A DNA stretch of 64,000 nucleotides from Pelomyxa schiedti (taxonomy: Eukaryota > Evosea > Pelobiontida > Pelomyxidae). The translations under genes were made by a program, and so were the position numbers. The DNA lies in contig JAHLWZ010000267.1 of assembly GCA_020536535.1 (NCBI GenBank), positions 17,153 to 81,152 on the forward strand. Reading direction: 5' to 3'. Shown in pieces: positions 12,312-26,280 of this stretch. The stretch's first letter is position 1; each line of letters opens with the position of its first letter. Under the pieces are notes generated by a model. That model had not been told where the DNA came from. It worked only from the letters and a program-made list of their open reading frames with translations, and ran no database searches.

Positions 12312-15300
12312 ATGGCTGACGAAAAGACGTTCTCTTCGCGTTTGGTGGTATTTTTTTCCCGTTTTTTCCTTTTTTTTTTTTTCTTTTTTTACTGTGTTAT
12401 TTGGGTTTTTATTGTCACTAAAAACCTTGTTGTGGTTTTTGAACTTGTTTGGTTGGGAGCAAACAATATTTGTAGAATCGATTTCTACAAGTGGAAAAGA
12501 ACTATGAGCACAAGATGTACTCTCTGCAAAGGATATTGAAGTACTTCCAACAGAAGGCACAGCTGTTGACAGATTTTTCTTCACAGACATCCAAACTCAT
12601 TGGACGCACTCCTGAAATACTGTGGTTTGAGGAAGGTACAGTGTCAAGTGCTTGGGCGAAAGTTCTCAAGGCCGAGCATGAATCCGTGAGGCTTCAGTCT
12701 CTTGCTGCTCAACAAATGAATGAACTTGTCTGCAACCCTTTGTGTAAAGTCTTGGACGACATGGAAACAGTTAAAAAAAAGGCATGTGTCACGAAAAACC
12801 TACAAATTTCAAACGCGTTCTCACTGTTTCTCATCAGTCAATTTCAGACGGACAGCATCAACTGAAATTGCAATCCGATGCTATTTCTGCTTTACAGAAG
12901 GTTATCCACCCATACCAAATTCTGAAACTTATGTGCCAACCCCAGGCCAAAGAAAAATTTCACAAGAGCTCCAAGGATGCAGAAATATTTGAGGCACAAA
13001 TGAAAGAACTGGAGGGTGATCCCAAGAAACGGACTGAGTTTCTCAAAGTGTGTCTATTAATACCATCATCAAGGACTAATGCACCTAGTCTGACAAAAAA
13101 TTGTTCAAAATGCGAGAAGATTTGAAAGAAATAGAAGTTTCTTACCGTCAGCAAATCATAGCAACCAATATTATACAGGAAGAGTTTTATACAAAAGGAA
13201 TGCCTGCTGTGCTGGCTGTGTGTATAATGCGCAATACACCACCTTCTTATTATATTCTAGGAACTACATCATGCCTTCCTTATTAGAATTCATCAAATCA
13301 AAGTTAGAACCCCTTGGGTTTTCTTCTTCTCATTTCTGTTGCAGGATTTCTTTGTGATGTTTTCTAAGATTGCAACCAAACTTAATGAAGATTTTCATCC
13401 CTGTACACAACAACTGCAAAGTGAAGTCATTTCTATAAATCCCGAAAATGATATGGAAGAATTCACACAAAAACTGGATGACGCTTTTACCATTCCAGTA
13501 CCTTTCAGTTTTGAGGCTTATAAGGTTCTTGCTTCTTCAATTTAATCTCATTTAACCTACCTTACTAGACTGGATCTTCACTCGTCCAAACTAAAAGACA
13601 ATCTATTTTTGCCAAGAAAGGCACACATGACCCTTGTGTAAGTTACTCCTCGTTTTAGTTTAAGACCCATCTCTTGTAGTTTTCAACTGCAATATTTCAT
13701 GTTCCCCTGGAGGATGTTGTTGCCAAACAGAACTTACAACACACCAATTCACCTACACTGGTGAAAATTCCTCTCATTGTTAAATATTGTTGCGAAAGCA
13801 TTTTATATCTGGGAGGTTGCAACAGTTCTCTTCTGTTCTTTTACTCACTCCTTCAAGGCACCAAGACTCCATGTATCTTTCGAATCTCTGGCACAGTCAG
13901 TGAGATACAGACGCTGAAAGATAACTTAAATAAGGGCGTATACCTTCCCCCAGTCGATGTCCACACTTGTGCTGCATTATTGAAACTATGGCTCAGAGCC
14001 CTACCTGAACCACTCATCCCAATGAATCTTTAGTACGGTCATTTCCTAACCAACTTCAAACTAAACTTCAACAAGCACCTCCTGTGTTGATGCACAGGAT
14101 CCCTTTGCGATATTACCTCAACTCCCAGAGATCAACCGCTTGACTCTTGGATATATCACTTCTTTCCTGCAGTGTTTCTGCACTCCAGAGGCTGAAGAAG
14201 TGGTATACTTTCCATGTACCTATTACAATTTACTGATGCAGCCCAAGACTTCCATGTCACGAGATAGCATTGCAGCAATCTTTGCTCCTTGCTTTTTCCG
14301 GACACCGTGAGCTTTTCACCTTGTTAATCCCTTCATGACATCACATACAGCGAAACGGAGGAGCTTGCAGAGAGACTAGTAGCAGCAGAAAAGGAAAAAC
14401 AGGTCTCTTCACAAATCATGTGTTTACATTATTTTACCGTTTTCCTTAGTTCTTGTCGACCCTTTTTAGCAAATATGTTGCTCCTTCAGAAATTCCGCAT
14501 CTTGAGCCCTTCTCTTATTCAAATTGGCCTCAGATTCAACTACCAACGCCAGAAAGAAGTGTTCCTTCTGTTGCCTTCTCTTCCTCCTCTCCTTCACAGA
14601 GCCCTCTCAGCCTTCCTCCAACTCCAACGGCAGATGGAGTTTTGCTCCCAACAAATCTTTTTGCGCGCAAATCATTTGATACATCTAACACATCCATTTC
14701 CACACCATCTGCCAGTCTGTCGGAGCTTATGGGGGATATTCCTGGGTTTGATTTGGACATGCCCCCACTGGCACCTATAAGGTTTGTCTTTTTTATTCAG
14801 GCTTCTAATATAACTGACGCTCATGCAGTTCCGTTATGGAAGTGAATATTGACGACCTTATTGGGAATATGTTCCTGAGAAAGAGTGAAATTGTGTCCTC
14901 AAGCACGACTACCTCAAGTGCCTCAAGCCCAGTCAGCGCAGGGCCGTCACCTACACAGGGTGTAATCGACGCACACTCTTCTATAGAAGCATCAAAGGTA
15001 TCAACAGAGAAACCTGCTTCACCTCCCTTCAATCCACCTCCCATTTCACCGCCACCTCCGCCAATTTGTCCCGAACCTGCGATCTTACCACCTCCCGTGG
15101 AAAAACCATTGCCTGCACCTCCCCCAGCGCGCTTTGAAATCCCCCCACCACTTCTCCGCGACATACCCCCACCACTTCTTCGCGACATACCCCCACCAAC
15201 GCCAACAACTCCACAAGAAATACCACCACCAGCCTTATGTGAAATACTACCAAATCTCTGTGAAATACCTCCCCCAATGTGTGATATACCACCACCAACT

Positions 15301-15669
15301 ATACGCGAAATTCCGCCCCCAATCGCACCGCCACCGATATCGTGCCCCCTAGCTCCACCGATTGACCCACCCAAATCACCTCAATCCGTCATCCTACCAC
15401 CACCAACAGCGGCACAGGGTCACTGTACAACAGCAGCCAAACCCCCACGAGCAGCAGACCCGCCAGCGAAGTCCAGAGCACACTCCACATCCTTTACAGT
15501 ACACACAACCCAGCCCACTCACACAGAACTTGTCCGCCCAACAACAGGCCGCAAAGGAAAGGAACAGACCTTTTCAGCAAACACACTACCACACAACAGC
15601 ACATCCTCCGGGAAAGTATTCTCAGGCTTCCGGTTACCTGGAAGGTCCAGCAGCACCAAGAAAACGTAG
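12312..15669 (+). CDS. BAR-like/RhoGAP protein with proline-rich tail
   Basis: ATG at 12312 (MADEKTFSSRL) is joined by an intron at about 12348-12489 to a helical region reading YFQQKAQLLTDFSSQTSKL, typical of an F-BAR/BAR-type coiled coil that binds curved membrane (to about 13540). A RhoGAP domain follows (about 13750-14400). The arginine-finger motif is PCIFRISG at about 13868, followed by CAALLKLWLRALPEPLIP and IAAIFAPCFFRTP. The tail from about 14453 is Ser/Pro-rich and includes repeats of the type IPPPLLRD (about 15138-15330). Such proteins inactivate Rho/Rac GTPases at membranes during actin remodelling. The stop is at 15669. At least twelve short introns are present, so internal borders are approximate. 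Confidence 0.82.
15138..15330 (+). repeat. Proline-rich degenerate tandem repeat in RhoGAP tail
   Basis: Short units with the pattern (E/D)IPPPxLxx occur about nine times, such as DIPPPLLR and EIPPPTIR. The first copies are nearly identical at DNA level, so the array looks recently expanded. PPP repeats of this kind usually bind SH3, WW or profilin domains. Confidence 0.8.
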
Positions 15670-15839
15670 AGAAGGTAGCTATCTACCCCACTCTAGAATG
15701 TACAAATAAACCCTGGTACATAAAAGCTGCAGAGAAAATTAACTTGTATTGAACTGTTTTGTTTTTTTAAAAACAATTCCTTCCACATTTTTTGGCTCCA
15801 TCACAGTCTCTACAGCGAAAGTAAGTCACGGTTTCAAGA

Positions 15840-16908
15840 CTAGCATAGTTTACAAGAGAAGATACACACCACAGCGCCGTCGTCATCATCCAATACACCA
15901 GAAGGGAACACTTGCACCAGCATGGCCATTTCTCCGCGGCAAATGGGGCACAGTGGGGTGCTGCTATTCTTGATTGATGTGAGGCAAGTCCTGCACCCAC
16001 ACTGGTGACCACAGGGAACAACCAGGAAATCAGCATTCTCAGCCAGGCACACAACGCACTTTGGTGACACAGTAGCATTGGCCGGTGCCTCCTCAACAGG
16101 AGTACTCAATGCGGTACTCGTACTAGTATCAGGCCTCGGCTCCGGAGCATGGGAGAGCAGCGTAGTGAGGTAGGCCAGAACCTGGTCAACCGGCTTATCG
16201 GCATCAACTACATCTATCTTCCTGAAGCAAGGCACAACGAAGCCGAACTGCATGTGGTATTCGGTCAGCTTCCTGCGTGCAGCCTCAGGGTTAGCATCAT
16301 AGTCCCTCCTGACCAGCCTGGACTTGTCCAAGTCGTCGGGAGGCGGGTAGAACCTCGAATGGTAGATGTTCCCGTTGCTGGGATCGATCCTGCGACCCGT
16401 CAGTCGCTCGACGCACACGTCGTCCGGCACGTCCAGCACGACGCACCTCTCGACGTCGAGCCCGGCGCACAGCCTCACGGCCTGCTGCCGGGTCACGGGG
16501 AAGCCGTCGAGCAGGATCGCGGCGGGGGGGGGTCGCGGGGCCGAGCCCGGGCGCGGGCGGCAGCGGTCGGCGATGGCGTCGACGATGAGGAGGTCGGGCA
16601 CGGCGACGCCCTGCGACACCTTGGTGGTGTCGTCGTGGCCGGCGAACATGTCGGGGTATTTCTGCGAAACGTCGTACGCCAGCCTCGACGTGCTGACGTG
16701 TTGCATCCTGCCTAGTGTTTGTTGTGTTTGCTTTTGTTTTTGGTGTTTTGTTTGTTTGTTTGTTTGGTTGCTCGTTTCCCCCCTCAAGGGCATCGTTGTG
16801 AACAACATACCCGAGAGTAACTTGTAGTCTTTTGCATAGTGTGCCCTTGCCTGACCCTGGTGGGCCCAGTACCACTATCAACCTCGTCTGTGGTGTGGTC
16901 GCAGCCAT
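15840..16908 (-). CDS. Adenylate kinase fused to C-terminal RING finger
   Basis: ATG at 16908 reads MAATTPQTRLIVVLGPPGSG, carrying the P-loop GPPGSGKGT. An intron from about 16815 to 16706 joins in phase 2 and restores the AMP-binding motif as LGMQHVSTSRL. The kinase core continues with ILLDGFPVTRQQA, VVLDVPDD, and the LID motif RLTGRRIDPSNGNIYH followed by LVRRDYDANPEA. After a Ser/Thr/Pro linker, a RING of the IAP/MGRN type follows: CVVCLAENADF, PCGHQCGCRTC, CPICRGEM. The product is about 320 residues. Adenylate kinase converts ATP and AMP to two ADP; the RING implies ubiquitin-ligase activity or regulated turnover. The stop used is the one at 15840; a short extra 3' exon toward 15770 is possible. 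The gene is divergent from the next gene across 111 bp. Confidence 0.88.
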
Positions 16909-17019
16909 TTTTTCTTTTGTTTTTCCCTTTTTGATTCTCCAAGCCTCATCACCATCGCAGAAGACTGTTTTTCGCAGACTCTCGGTACGATTCCCAGCAA
17001 CAGACACCCCTCTTGAGCG

Positions 17020-18446
17020 ATGAATTCTTGCGGCAGAGACGATTTGGGGTTGAGTGTGCCGAGAGAGGAGGATGCATTGTTGGTGTTGGGAGACACTTTG
17101 TGTTGGTTGTTGCACGCTCTGCGGTGTCGCTGCTCCGGCGGCTGCCGCGCACTCGCCCCGGATCTGCCGCCCCTTCCTCCGTCCGTTTATGATCTCCTTC
17201 CGCCGAACGCGGACCCTGACGCGGCCAGCAGCAGCAGCAACAGCAACAGCAACGACGCGCTACGTCGCGAGATGCCGGCTGTTGTGCACCACGTTCTGTG
17301 CGTCCACGGTGTGACGCGTGAGGTCGCTTCTAGGCTGAAAATGTCTCCTGAGTGTGCCAAATTGAGACCACCAAGTTTGATGCGCGGCCATTTGATGCGT
17401 AGACAAACGCAATCAGAGTCACAATCACAATCACAATCACAATCTCAAGTTCAAGTGCAAATGCGAAATCCATATATACAAATAGAAGAAAAGACAGTTG
17501 ATACCAAATCAGGTGTTTCCCCACTACTTTTCTTGTTCGTGTGCCTTACCTGAGCTGATTTTCATTCTTTTGTAACCTAGTACTTTTGGAACCTTACAGC
17601 AGAAGATGGCTACTTCTGGTGGCTCAACTTATCAATATAATTGACCCAACGTTGCCACATCGACTTATGGAAGGTGGGTCTTTGTTATAGGATTTTATGC
17701 ATCTCAACCACTCATAGTTTCCGGTGGCTCAAGTTTAGTTGCCATCCAACACTCCCTCGTGATGCTAGGATCAAAATTGCCATCCAAAAACTCTTCAACA
17801 GTACGCATTCCCTTCTCTAGTTTCCCTTTGATATTTTTCTAGACCGAACACCTCACCTTTCTGATAGAGTTAGCTTCCTTTGCCCTATACTGTCTCAGTA
17901 GTCTCCACTCCCCACAGTCGTTACACCAAAGTTCCTTTGCACACACGGCCGTGCTAGATGCTGCGCTCGAATCCAGTTCGCTATTCTCAGTGTGTGGTCA
18001 GTGATCCATCCTCTCTTGTCTAACCTCCCTCGAAGACCGACTGCCAAATTCCCAAGACAAACAGACCCCCACCAACTCACATGAGTGACCAGTTTTCTCC
18101 TGTTGAATACAATCCGCTTCCCAGCCAACAACAGTACCACAGAACCATTTCCACCCTCATAAACACTGGGAGCACTTCATGCTACATACCAACGCTGAAA
18201 GAGAGTGCAAGGGCCATAGCCACGCAACAGGTTACTCAGCTGGGAGGCATAGAAGATGTGGCTCAGCTCATGGAGAAACACAACACCCTTGTCTGTGGAC
18301 TTGTAGACAAACTGGGATACCTTTCCAACCTGTGCAACCAATTGAGGTCCCAGCTCAGCATTCCCGTGGAGACTCCTCCTACCTCACAACTGTTTCAACA
18401 GCACCAACTTCTTGAAAGGCTTGCAGGCGGCAGAAATACTCTGTAG
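17020..18446 (+). CDS. Hypothetical protein, helical with Ser/Gln-rich insert
   Basis: ATG at 17020. The first exon is GC-rich and encodes a Cys/Leu-rich segment, a Ser/Asn repeat (17232-17260) and a run of (S/Q) repeats at about 17407-17460. Introns at about 17511-17580, 17675-17720, 17801-17842 and 17989-18037 all have GT-AG ends, and the last has a CTAAC branch site; joining them gives one uninterrupted frame. The C-terminal exon has a helical stretch GGIEDVAQLMEKHNTLVCGL followed by more helix, ending at 18446. I do not recognise the family. Charged amphipathic helices suggest a subunit of a larger complex, but that is a guess. Confidence 0.65.
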
Positions 18447-18640
18447 TGTTCCTCTGTAAGGCACCCAACCCCATATTCCAAAACCACACCTAACCTCCAT
18501 TCAGAGACAAAACGAAAACCCCTTGTTGTACAACAATAGAACCGAAAGCCACACAACTTTTCACCGGAGAAAGCTCCGCAAATATATTCCATGTTCTTTC
18601 AGAGAGGTTTTTTTTTCTCTGCTCTCTTCTAGACCTAAGC

Positions 18641-18645
18641 AAAAA
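18641..18645 (-). terminator. Pol III-type T5 terminator after the permuted tRNA
   Basis: Five T on the minus strand lie shortly after the 5' half of the permuted tRNA. This is where a pol III terminator should be if both halves are made as one precursor. Confidence 0.5.
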
Positions 18646-18659
18646 GAAGGTTTTGGGGC

Positions 18660-18780
18660 TGTTCGCGACAATCACGTGTAAGAATCGCCTTAACCACTCG
18701 GCCACTGCGGCTTATGTAGTGTCGCCGCAGGTGGGATTCGAACCCACGGTTCCATAGGAAAATTGTTTTTTGAGATGTTT
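18660..18780 (-). tRNA. Candidate circularly permuted tRNA gene (type II, probably tRNA-Ser)
   Basis: On the minus strand the 3' half comes first. It has a variable-arm hairpin TTCC-TAT-GGAA (18760-18750), the T arm GTGGG-TTCGAAT-CCCAC (18747-18731) and the acceptor 3' strand CTGCGGC (18730-18724), then G73 at 18723. After 11 nt comes the 5' half: acceptor 5' strand GCCGCAG (18711-18705), TG, and the D arm GCCGAGTGGTTAAGGC. The two acceptor strands pair perfectly, 7 of 7. The B box GGTTCGAATCC and A box TGGCCGAGTGG are both intact but in reversed order. ATTGT (18672-18668) can pair with ACAAT (18766-18762) as an anticodon stem. Neither flank has the missing half in normal order. The D arm, long variable arm and G73 favour Ser. 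I could not assemble a normal anticodon loop with U33, so the junction and anticodon are open and a decayed copy remains possible. Confidence 0.6.
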
Positions 18781-19114
18781 CGATGAAGTGATCATTCATC
18801 AGGGTGGCACTATTCTCTTGGAGGCCTCCATTTTGCAATGAACTTCACCAAGAGGGCACACCACAGCAACCCCGCAGAAAAAAACCACGGTGCTGGAGAG
18901 GAAAAAGGGAGAAACTTTTTGCTCGGTTAGGATTGTGGGACGGACTCAAAGTTTATCCTTGCAACAAATAGATTTCTGTAATACCCACACCTATGTATTC
19001 TTTATTTTATGGTGGCTAAAATAGCTGGAAAAGAGAAAGTGCAGCTGTGCTGGTGTCGTATGGCTGGAACCAGTCGTGCGGTCCCAATGTATCAGAGGCC
19101 TTCAGATAGTGCAT

Positions 19115-20564
19115 TTAGTGGAAGTTTGTGGGAACTAGATAGAGAGCACAAACCTCCCATAGATTTGAACTGGCTCGGATTCCAAATGTGCGAGTCACAG
19201 GCTTTGAACTACCAGCCTCAAGCCCCATTCTGATCATGGCTTGTTGGTAGTCTGTGTTGCACGAGAAAAGGGGAACATTCATAGCTTTGGCGCGGCACAG
19301 GGAGTGAGCAACAACGGCAGACGTAATGCGGTCCCATAATGCTGCCTTTTCCGTAGGATTCCGATCAGAAAGGAGCGGAAAGTCAATCTGAGGGCTCTCC
19401 AAGTATCTTCATTTGGATGAATGTGAGAACAGGTAGATAAGTAAAGAGAAGGGAAAAAGAAAGAAATTTAGAATACAGCGCAAGAGGTCCATTTACATCC
19501 CCCAAGTGCAATAACCTCATGTAGCATCTCCCAGCGGGATTGTGATGCCACTCTGGAATTTGAATGACAAGTACCTTATTTTTGGGATTTGTGAACTGTG
19601 CCAAGGCACACACAGGACTAAAGTCGAATCCATGACTAGGGCCACCAATTTTTGTAGCCCAAAGAAGCTCAGGGCCCTCCTCCTCCCAAGAAATCACTCC
19701 CTGGCCGAGTGAAGACCCATGATCCACTTTCAAGGAGGAAATCCAAGACTCAGTAAGCGGCCCAAGCGGAGCCAATTGTCTACGAGCGTGGCATAGAGGA
19801 GGCACAGCAACCTCCGCCGGGCCAGGCTTGGGGTAAATCCCACCATTCATCCTCCATTCCGCGAAGGCGCCGGCCAGAATTGCCCTCACACAGCAAAGGG
19901 CCGCCTCCGCGTTCCTCCTCACAACATCGGCCTTTCCCATAACTCTGCCAGAGCACGACGAATCGGATTCGGGTTCGGCGCGGCCGGTACCAGGGAATTC
20001 CCAGAAGCTAGGCAGGCCAAGGGCGTCGGGCCCTGAGCGGCTGCATTCCACAAGGCACCTGAGTGGGTGAATGACCTCACAGCGAGTGATGGAGTCCTCA
20101 AAGGCATCAAGGGGCACGGGGCCGTCCGCTGCCCTCCAGGATTCGTAAGTCCCATAATCCACTCCCACCTCGGCCGCGAGCAGCCTCGGCAGCACCGACG
20201 ACCTCACGAACGCAACCGCGCGCTCGACCTCGGCGGCGTCCCCGCTCGCCGACGCGCGGCGGATCTCGTCGGCTGCCGCGGCCGCCGACGCGGAGACGTT
20301 CGCTCGGCTGCGCACGTGCCTCTTGGTCGCGTTTTCGTTGCGCAGCATCGCGTGGTCGCCCCGCCGGTAGTCGAGGCGCGACGTCGGCGAGTCCCAGTGC
20401 GCGTACCACGCGCACGTCCGCCGCTCGGCCCCGACGTCGGTCGCCGTGTCGGCGCCGCTGTCGCACTGCCGCGCGAGGCTGCGCATCACCTCGGCGGCCC
20501 TGCCCGCGGACACCAACTTGGTGCCCTCCAGCACCGCCACCAACGGCGACACAGCTTCGTCCAT
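19115..20564 (-). CDS. Hypothetical protein, two exons, GC-rich 5' end
   Basis: ATG at 20564 (MDEAVSPLVAVLEGTKLV). Exon 1 runs to about 19496 and exon 2 begins with IDFPLLSDRNP after an acceptor near 19389 (phase 0), ending at 19115. The product is about 450 residues. The N-terminal third is Arg/Ala-rich, strongly GC-biased and helical. The middle has a segment ELLWATKIGGPSHGFDF followed by VLVIQIPEWHHNP, and the C-terminus contains CRAKAMNVPLFSCNTDYQQA. There is no signal peptide or transmembrane helix. I do not recognise the family. The GC drop from exon 1 to exon 2 is one of the sharpest in the window. Confidence 0.7.
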
Positions 20565-20686
20565 TTTTTGGTGTAGCAAGTTCGACAAAAAGCCAAGAAA
20601 AAAGATATCTCTCCAAAAAAAAATTGGCATTTTGCTTGTTTGGGGGTTATAGAGTACAGAGGAGGGAGTACTGGTTCTGGTGGGTG

Positions 20687-24040
<3,354 letters not shown>

Positions 24041-24330
24041 GGTCGATACCCCACCCCCGAACCGAGAACTCCCCCCGAATCGGCTCATCGCCGTAGTCGT
24101 TGTGTTTGATTGCGATCTGTTGCCAGTTTTTTCTAAAATAATCCCTTAAGCAGGGACTTTTGGTGTACACCCTTTACTCAATGTGGGGTTCCCCAACTTG
24201 CCCCCAGTTGGTCCTCTCCAGCTCGGATTACTCCTCTCAATCCCTATTTATAGGCCAAAGCTCCGTAGCGGAAATTTCCAGTTTTTAAGGTCACCTTGGC
24301 GGGCATGCATTGTTGTAACAAAAACAACGA
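24041..24330. promoter_or_regulatory. Divergent promoter region of MCM5 and the propeller gene
   Basis: A 290-bp spacer between two divergent starts. It contains no exon I can support. Both promoters must lie here; no known element is recognisable with confidence. Confidence 0.45.
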
Positions 24331-26228
24331 ATGTCCAGCGTAAGAGGCGAGGTGCACTGCCATCAAGTAACCATTTGGTTTTCGCCATACAACTTGTACG
24401 ATCCCCGGTGTCCCTTGCTTTCCAAAGCCGATGACCGTTCATACGACCTACTCAAAGAATGCAAATATATCAAGTGCACACCGGACTCTGTGGCCTCGCT
24501 AACACTGAGAAGGGCTTTTCCTAAGGTACGCTGGTGATTGTCTTAGGTTTGTTTTATAAAAATACTAGGATGCAGTTGTTATCCTTAATGAACACCACTG
24601 TCAACAAACAGCTCTTACAGGCTGGGTGGCACGTCTAGAGGTCTTTTGTTCTTGACTTATATTTTAAGTAATAGGTGCAGGTGGTTGGTATTTCCTTTCA
24701 CTGGAGCACAAATCCAGGTCCGTTCCCCGTACATCCGTTATTTATTTTTCATTAAAAAACATAGTTTGGTGGATCAAGCAAGACCTTCTCCAGGATGATG
24801 ACAAAACAAAGGACTGTTACTTATTCCAGCATGCACTGTTGCTTTCCTCATTGACCTGTGCATACTGTCCTCCACAAATCGAACCGGAACCCCTAGAATA
24901 TGCAGTATGCTTTTCTCCAATGAGAAGGGGGTTCAATGAAACTATCAGGGAGCCGCGATCTCGCAAGCATTTATAGTAAAATCACCCTGGACAGGGTTAC
25001 TGGTGGTGTTGTATACATCTCTCAGATGTTTGTTGAGTCATACCCCAAAATAAGGGAGGGACGAATCCTCAGATACTCCAAACAAGGTTACCGAGTTTCA
25101 CAACTCTTTTTTTTAACAACCAATTTAGATAACACACTTCAGACAGTTCCAGAACGAAGAGGAAACACACTCATACCTCCTGAGGGCATATCGTCCAGTG
25201 TCTGCACTCCACTCAATGACGCCATTTTCGTACATCCGTCCTGTATATCACATCTGGGGGACCTTTTGGCTGTTGGAAATGGCGTACGCCCTGGTGTGCA
25301 ACTCATCGACTTGTCAGCAGGACAAGTGTACGCGTACTTCAACGCAACCATGGGAGGGGTCAGGTCAATTGCCATCAACCCACCAGAGGAAGGAAAGAGC
25401 CTGCCAGAGATTCACGTTGGAACCACGAACGGGATTTGGGTGATCAAGCCCACATGTGAGTGGAATCCTCTTTGTCCTTTTGATGCCAATGCCCACGTCA
25501 CCACCAGGGCAAGAGAACTCTCGATGGAATACCACTCAGGTCAGAACGATACCTGGAGGGGTGGATAGCCTTGCTGGGCACGACATTGTGGTTAGTGGCC
25601 CTAGGATTGCGATTAATGGTACAATGATCACCACGATAGCTTTTCTCTTACTATTTCAGGTACACACTACCAGTGGTTCTCTTTCTTAACGACGATTGCG
25701 GTTGTGAATCTCAGAACTTGGCATCCCAAAAGCCAAGACCGAAATGTTTTGGTTTATGCTGAAAAAGTACACCAACAACCAGACCGTTTCAGACTCGTGT
25801 GGACTCCAATTGGCTCTCCCACTGCCTCGAACCAACACGAGCCAGAACCCTGTGAGAGTGGAGTTGCACAACAACCAACCAACAAAAGACCCAGAACATC
25901 GACGTTGGCTGATGGCGGCACACCATACTGTGGTCGTGCTATGTCAACTGCAAGCTGCACCGTACTCCCCATGCTTGAGACAAATGTGTTTTTGAAGGAG
26001 GAGTTCAAAAACATGCTGGACTTCAACATTGACCCCCACAACAACGTACTGTGTGTACTGGGCCAGGGTTATCTGCACTTCTTTGAAGCACCTTTCACCA
26101 CCTCGAGCCTCTTAAGAGCAACCACGAGAGACATCCCTCCTCTTCTCCCACCAACACCCCTATCTCTAAGCAGCATCGCTGCCGCAACAACCACTACTCC
26201 CACAAGCACTTCCTCAGACTCATACTAA
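24331..26228 (+). CDS. Hypothetical protein, likely beta-propeller
   Basis: ATG at 24331. Six or so short introns join in frame; the one at about 24911-24954 (GTATGC to TATCAG) joins in phase 1 and gives EYAGSRDLASIYSKITLDRV. The protein is about 500 residues. Repeating beta strands such as GGVVYISQMF, DLLAVGNGVRPGVQLIDL, IHVGTTNGIWVIKP and NNVLCVLGQGYLHFFE resemble WD/beta-propeller blades without clear WD dipeptides. The C-terminus is Ser/Thr/Pro-rich low complexity. It has no signal peptide. I do not recognise a specific orthologue. It is divergent from MCM5 across 290 bp and converges on the next gene with a 52-bp gap. Confidence 0.65.
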
Positions 26229-26280
26229 ACAATACTCCCGTTCCAAAAAAAAAAAGTGGAGAACTCCGTTTTTGCTGGTT

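Noticed and set aside
11361-12590. Minus-strand ORF of 409 codons with an N-terminus upstream of 11955
   Set aside because: The part before MASQQEP looks non-coding and overlaps the start of the RhoGAP gene; the poly-Pro tail after the donor is translation of the C30 tract.
16149-16715. 188-codon plus-strand ORF, Gly/Val/Arg-rich
   Set aside because: Antisense shadow of the GC-rich adenylate kinase exon.
16297-17115. 272-codon minus ORF over the adenylate kinase
   Set aside because: After the P-loop it reads in a frame through the intron and then out of frame with the kinase motifs.
18645-18780. Two truncated tandem tRNA copies rather than a permuted gene
   Set aside because: Neither flank has any trace of the missing halves and the acceptor strands pair perfectly; not fully excluded, so reported with moderate confidence.
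18800-18815. AGAAT upstream as partner of ATTCT in the tRNA 5' half, as an anticodon stem
   Set aside because: It lies too far from the variable arm (about 55 nt with no plausible loop); the ATTGT/ACAAT pair is closer.
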